Shown here: positions 60,596-64,000 of the stretch, piece by piece | How positions within the stretch are numbered: position 1 is the first letter of the stretch | Layout: each line of letters starts with the position of its first letter | From: Dipodascopsis uninucleata var. uninucleata | Lineage: Eukaryota; Ascomycota; Lipomycetes; Lipomycetales; Lipomycetaceae | Assembly: GCA_030568195.1 (NCBI GenBank) | Contig: JAJLTO010000012.1 | Coordinates: forward strand, 248,001-312,000 | Length of the DNA stretch: 64,000 nucleotides | Direction of reading: 5' to 3' | Made by a program: the position numbers and the translations under genes | The notes under the pieces: model-generated | Seen by the model: the letters and a program-made list of their open reading frames with translations, nothing else | What the model was told of the DNA's origin: nothing | Databases searched by the model: none

Positions 60596-61641
60596 ATGAC
60601 GGTACCAAATGATGGTATCTTAAATATGGATAATGTTACATGTAAGTACAGCTATTATGTAACAAAAAAAATGCGATTGTTAGCTATGGCAACAGAGCAT
60701 TCGGTTACTGATAATTTTATTAACGACTACTCGTTATATATTATAGTAGCGGATCATATCCGTAGTACCCTGAGGGTAATGAACATTAGTGATCCTGATG
60801 AATACATGAGATCGTGTCTAAGTAGATCTGCAAGCTGTGGCTCTTGCTTAGGCGGATCGAAGACCTATCCATGCGGATGGTGTCCCTCAGTATGTTGCAG
60901 TGAATTAATTGTTTAATAAATACTAACACTATTTGTTATATTTAGTCGCAAGCATGTGTACCTAATCCAAATCATTTAGGTATACTAGCTGCTATTCGTG
61001 ATCGTCATATCTGCCCATTTCCGTCTGAACGGTATGAGTTTCGGGCTAGAGAGCTGGGCTGTCATGTGTCCTCAATAACTCTGTGGACTGCAGTCATAGC
61101 TTTTGTTATTGGAATAACTATTATATTGAGTGCTGGTATCTTAACAATGTTCCTTGCACGTAGAAAGGTCCTGACGGTTGTTGAGAGGCTATTGAGGGGT
61201 GAAAAAGATGAAATTGAGCATGGATTTCAAGCTCAGGTCATTGCACATGATAATGAAGTTAATAATAGAGTAGACGCTTCGAATGAAAAAAGTCCTCTTT
61301 TGAATAGCGATAACACTCACAGGACTGATGAGTTGGACGCTGAGCCAATGAATGCGGTCGATATCATAAATGCTCTGGAACTGTATGGTTCCAGAGCCCA
61401 TTCCTCGTATGGCACTCTGTCATCTTCTATAGACGATGACCATTTTGACGAGAGAAGTAATATGGAGTATGTGTATGATCCAGCTATGTTACCTGTCACG
61501 GACAGACCGCATCTACACGACAGTCCGGTTAATCGAGACGCTTTTTATCAGAGATATCGGCAACAGAAACTAAACAAAATGGCCTCTTCAGATCATTCAA
61601 ACTTTTTCAAACGTGTAGCTGATAGCTTAGTTTATCATTAA
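60596..61641 (+). CDS. PSI-domain single-pass membrane protein
   Basis: Two exons (60596-60889, 60946-61641; 56-nt intron, GTATGT, TACTAAC, TTTAG) give 329 aa. A Cys-rich PSI-like module (CGSCLGGSKTYPCGWCPS then SQACVPNPNHLG) spans the intron. It is followed by a transmembrane segment at about residues 140-165 (LWTAVIAFVIGITIILSAGILTMFLARRK) and a polar 165-aa tail, likely cytosolic. Similar proteins occur in other fungi, probably at the vacuole or endomembranes; the function is unknown to me. No signal peptide precedes the PSI module in this model, so either an upstream exon is missed or the protein inserts through its membrane segment. A 42-nt in-frame intron at 60642-60683 (GTAAGT...TTAG) is possible. 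The tail's SPLLNS and YGTLSSS could be sorting or phosphorylation sites. Confidence 0.75.
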
Positions 61642-62277
61642 TGTTGTTTCTGTGTCTTATTTTATGTCGTAATCTTACATACGACAGAATTGCGAATCTT
61701 CGAAGTTTAATGTGGAAAGTGTCAATATTTCCGGGTCCATAGTAGAGTTGTGAATATCGTTGTCGTTTGCATGTGCATTGTTCGGTTTTTGGGTCTAATA
61801 TACTTTTGAAAATGTAACATATTAAATAGTTCTATATAGAACTTATTAATATGTTATATTTGTGTTCATATACTTACTCTGATAGGTTTTTGAACCCATT
61901 TTAGTATTTTAATATCAGAATGTTAGGTTACATATTTCTAATTTCAGACGATAATGCCCATTGTAAATTCAAGAAGTACGTATATATTATCTTGATATTA
62001 CTTCTTTTTTAATTTTTATTTTTTCATTTTCTTGCGATACGTAGGAAAATATATTTCAGGGATTTGTTGTAATTGTAATAGTAATAATCTTACATGAATT
62101 TTCCAGCTTACCCCTGAAACTTTGTGAAGTAGATCCATTTTCTGAAAAAAAAAGAGCCGAAAAAATGTCGAGAATGCAATTTATACGCTTAGACATTCCT
62201 TGTCGCCTTTTTTCGCTACCACTATCGAAGGTTACCAAATATTTCTTTGTGTATCATAATAAAATAGAAAGAGCTTA
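61642..62277. other. spacer between PSI gene and mitochondrial IleRS
   Basis: About 640 bp. A large inverted repeat at 61815-61856 is listed separately. Otherwise AT-rich without ORFs of note. Confidence 0.45.
61815..61856. repeat. 42-bp near-perfect inverted repeat
   Basis: An outer arm TAACATATTAA pairs with TTAATATGTTA. A two-base mismatch follows, then a perfect inner palindrome AGTTCTATATAGAACT. About 17 bp can pair around a 4-nt loop. It lies 174 bp after the PSI gene stop, in the probable 3' UTR or terminator area. Confidence 0.8.
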
Positions 62278-64000
62278 ATGCAAGCTCTCAGATCTAAACA
62301 GGCTTTGGCCACATATTGGTCTAGAGTTCACGGTATACGGAATCCGGGATTTACGAATGGAGTTCAGAGTCCGTTCAAGCTCATGACAAGAGAAAATCAC
62401 AATCACTCCTACACGGATACAGTTCTCGTTCCTAAGACATCTTTTCCAGCGAGAACAAATCATTCGAGGGTGCAAAATCATTTTACGAAAGTAGTCTCAG
62501 ACGATGTCTATGCCTGGCAGGTAAGGAATTTATTATAATGGCGATAATTTTTAGATTCTTCGAGCACCAATTCAGAATTCCAATGCTTTGCTATTGCCGA
62601 TTTCTGTTAGTTTGGAGGATAATGTAACACTGACGTCGTATTGCATTTTATTAGTCTTCGACCTTGTCAGATGATGATCTATTTATATTACACGATGGTC
62701 CACCTTATGCAAATGCGGACGTTCATCTTGGTGAGTATAGCTCAACGTGTAACATATTTTTATTGAGAATCTACTAATTGCTACTTGTCTTAGGACATTC
62801 GATAAATCGTATAAACAAGGATTTTATTGTTCGTTATCAAATTCTCCAGGGTAGGAAGGTGTCATACATCCCTGGATGGGATTGCCATGGCCTTCCTATA
62901 GAAGCGAAGGTCTTGGAACAGGTATCGAAAGGAAGGAACGGAAGGCAAAAGGCAGCACAGCTCACTCCTCTGGAAATTAGAGCATTGGCCAAGAAGCATG
63001 CAGAAGACACGATCGAAAGTCAAAAGAAAAACTTTCGTGAATGGGCAACTATCGGTGAATGGAACACGCCCTATAGGACGCTAGGTATATAAATGCACTG
63101 ATACTGATGATTGACTTGTTTGAAAGGAGTGCTCATCTAACTTTTTCTTCACAGATCACGATTACGAGATTCGGCAATTGGGTGTTTTCAAAGATATGCT
63201 AAAGGCGGGACTCATATATCGTCAGGTAAAACCGGTATATTGGAGTTGTGAGTCTTGTACTGCACTTGCTGAAGCCGAACTCGAATATTCGAGTGATCAC
63301 GTCAGCTCAACAGTTTATGTTAAGTTCCCGGTACTAAATTTCTCAGATCTCAAGGGCGAACTCCGTCATGACATTGACGACCTTGCCCCTGTGTATGCTG
63401 TTATATGGACAACTACACCCTGGACTATACCATCTAATAAAGCAATTGCTATTAATCCTGAAATGAAGTATAGTCTTGTGTCTTCAAATAGTCACGGACT
63501 ATTACTAGTTGCGAACTCAAGAATTAAGAATCTTTCAGAGGATCTTAATGAAGACCTTCAAGTAGTCATCGAATCAATGCCTGGCTCGACATTGACGGCT
63601 CTAAAGTATGTTCATCCTCTTATGCCTGACTCAGTCGCCCTGCCTGTATTACCGGCTCATTTTGTTACTTCCGACTCAGGAACTGGACTCGTACACTGTG
63701 CTCCTGGCCATGGAATGGAGGACTATCTTTTGTGCAGGAAGTATGATATTAAACCGTATTCTCCCGTGGATAACTATGGAAGATACAATGAAGATGTACC
63801 TCCGCATCTCCGCGATCTCGTTGGCAAGCCTGTGTTAGGTGTTGGACAGGAAGACGTCCTCGAGAAACTAAAGTCACTAGGCGCTGCTACAGCTATAAAT
63901 ACGGGATACAAGCATAGCTATCCTTACGACTGGAGATCGAAGAAACCTGTTATAATTAGATCTACAGCTCAGTGGTTTGCAGATGTTGGAAGTATTAAAG
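62278..64000 (+). CDS. ISM1: mitochondrial isoleucyl-tRNA synthetase, 5' part (runs off the window)
   Basis: Four exons are visible (62278-62520, 62655-62730, 62794-63084, 63155 to the window end; introns 134, 63 and 70 nt), giving about 485 aa of roughly 1000. The enzyme charges mitochondrial tRNA-Ile. The start MQALRSKQALATYWSRVHG is basic, like a presequence. The class-I HIGH motif appears as PPYANADVHLGHSINRIN across exons 2-3. Then come the WDCHGLPIEAKVLEQV and KNFREWATIGEWNTPYRTLDHDYEIRQL blocks. The CP1 editing domain (YAVIWTTTPWTIPSNKAIAINP, GTGLVHCAPGHGMEDYLL) marks IleRS rather than ValRS or LeuRS. The KMSKS part lies beyond the window. All three joins are in frame and family-consistent. 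Confidence 0.95.

Overview
The window is a stretch of nuclear DNA from a filamentous or yeast-like ascomycete fungus. The evidence is the gene content: homoisocitrate dehydrogenase of the fungal lysine pathway, a CFEM surface protein, a Zn2Cys6 regulator, a Ste6-type pheromone exporter, and DUF1769/Duc1 and DUF2985 proteins. Genes carry short introns, mostly 54-90 nt, with GTAAGT/GTATGT donors and TACTAA(C/T) or CTAAC branch sites. The DNA is AT-rich and neighbouring genes lie on either strand. CNOT11, THOC3 and many introns argue against Saccharomyces and its close relatives. An early-diverging ascomycete fits, but the sequence alone does not fix the class.

Layout: 0.4-3.7 kb, GPI-anchored surface protein, CNOT11 and an unknown small gene, all minus. 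3.9-11.2 kb, MPP10, a divergent Rossmann/SDR-like protein and a Zn2Cys6 regulator, all plus. 11.6-15.3 kb, mitochondrial EF-G and an F-box protein, minus. 16.2-18.4 kb, THOC3 converging on a CFEM protein. 20.2-27.0 kb, SSADH (minus) divergent from Duc1 (plus), which converges on LYS12 (minus), itself divergent from a DUF2985 membrane protein. 27.3-32.8 kb, carboxylesterase, PRELI/Ups lipid-transfer protein and a flavin monooxygenase. 34-39 kb, NOG2 divergent from PRP17, then PBDC1. 39.8-47.7 kb, AP-3 delta converging on the Ste6-like transporter. 49-54.6 kb, SUN-domain protein and UDP-glucose 4-epimerase. 54.8-64 kb, SEN34, ARF1, a PSI-domain membrane protein and mitochondrial IleRS, which runs off the window.

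Most genes are single-copy housekeeping genes: ribosome biogenesis (MPP10, NOG2), mRNA processing, export and decay (THOC3, PRP17, CNOT11), tRNA splicing, vesicle traffic (ARF1, AP-3 delta), and mitochondrial translation and metabolism (MEF1, ISM1, LYS12, SSADH, Ups). Accessory functions are the two GPI/CFEM surface proteins, the esterase, the flavin monooxygenase and the regulator. No transposon, virus-derived element, rRNA, convincing tRNA or CRISPR array was seen. The most unusual observation is a 7-nt exon that supplies the P-loop Gly-Lys-Thr codons of ARF1. Intron coordinates were assigned by eye from splice signals, reading frame and family alignment and are not backed by RNA data.
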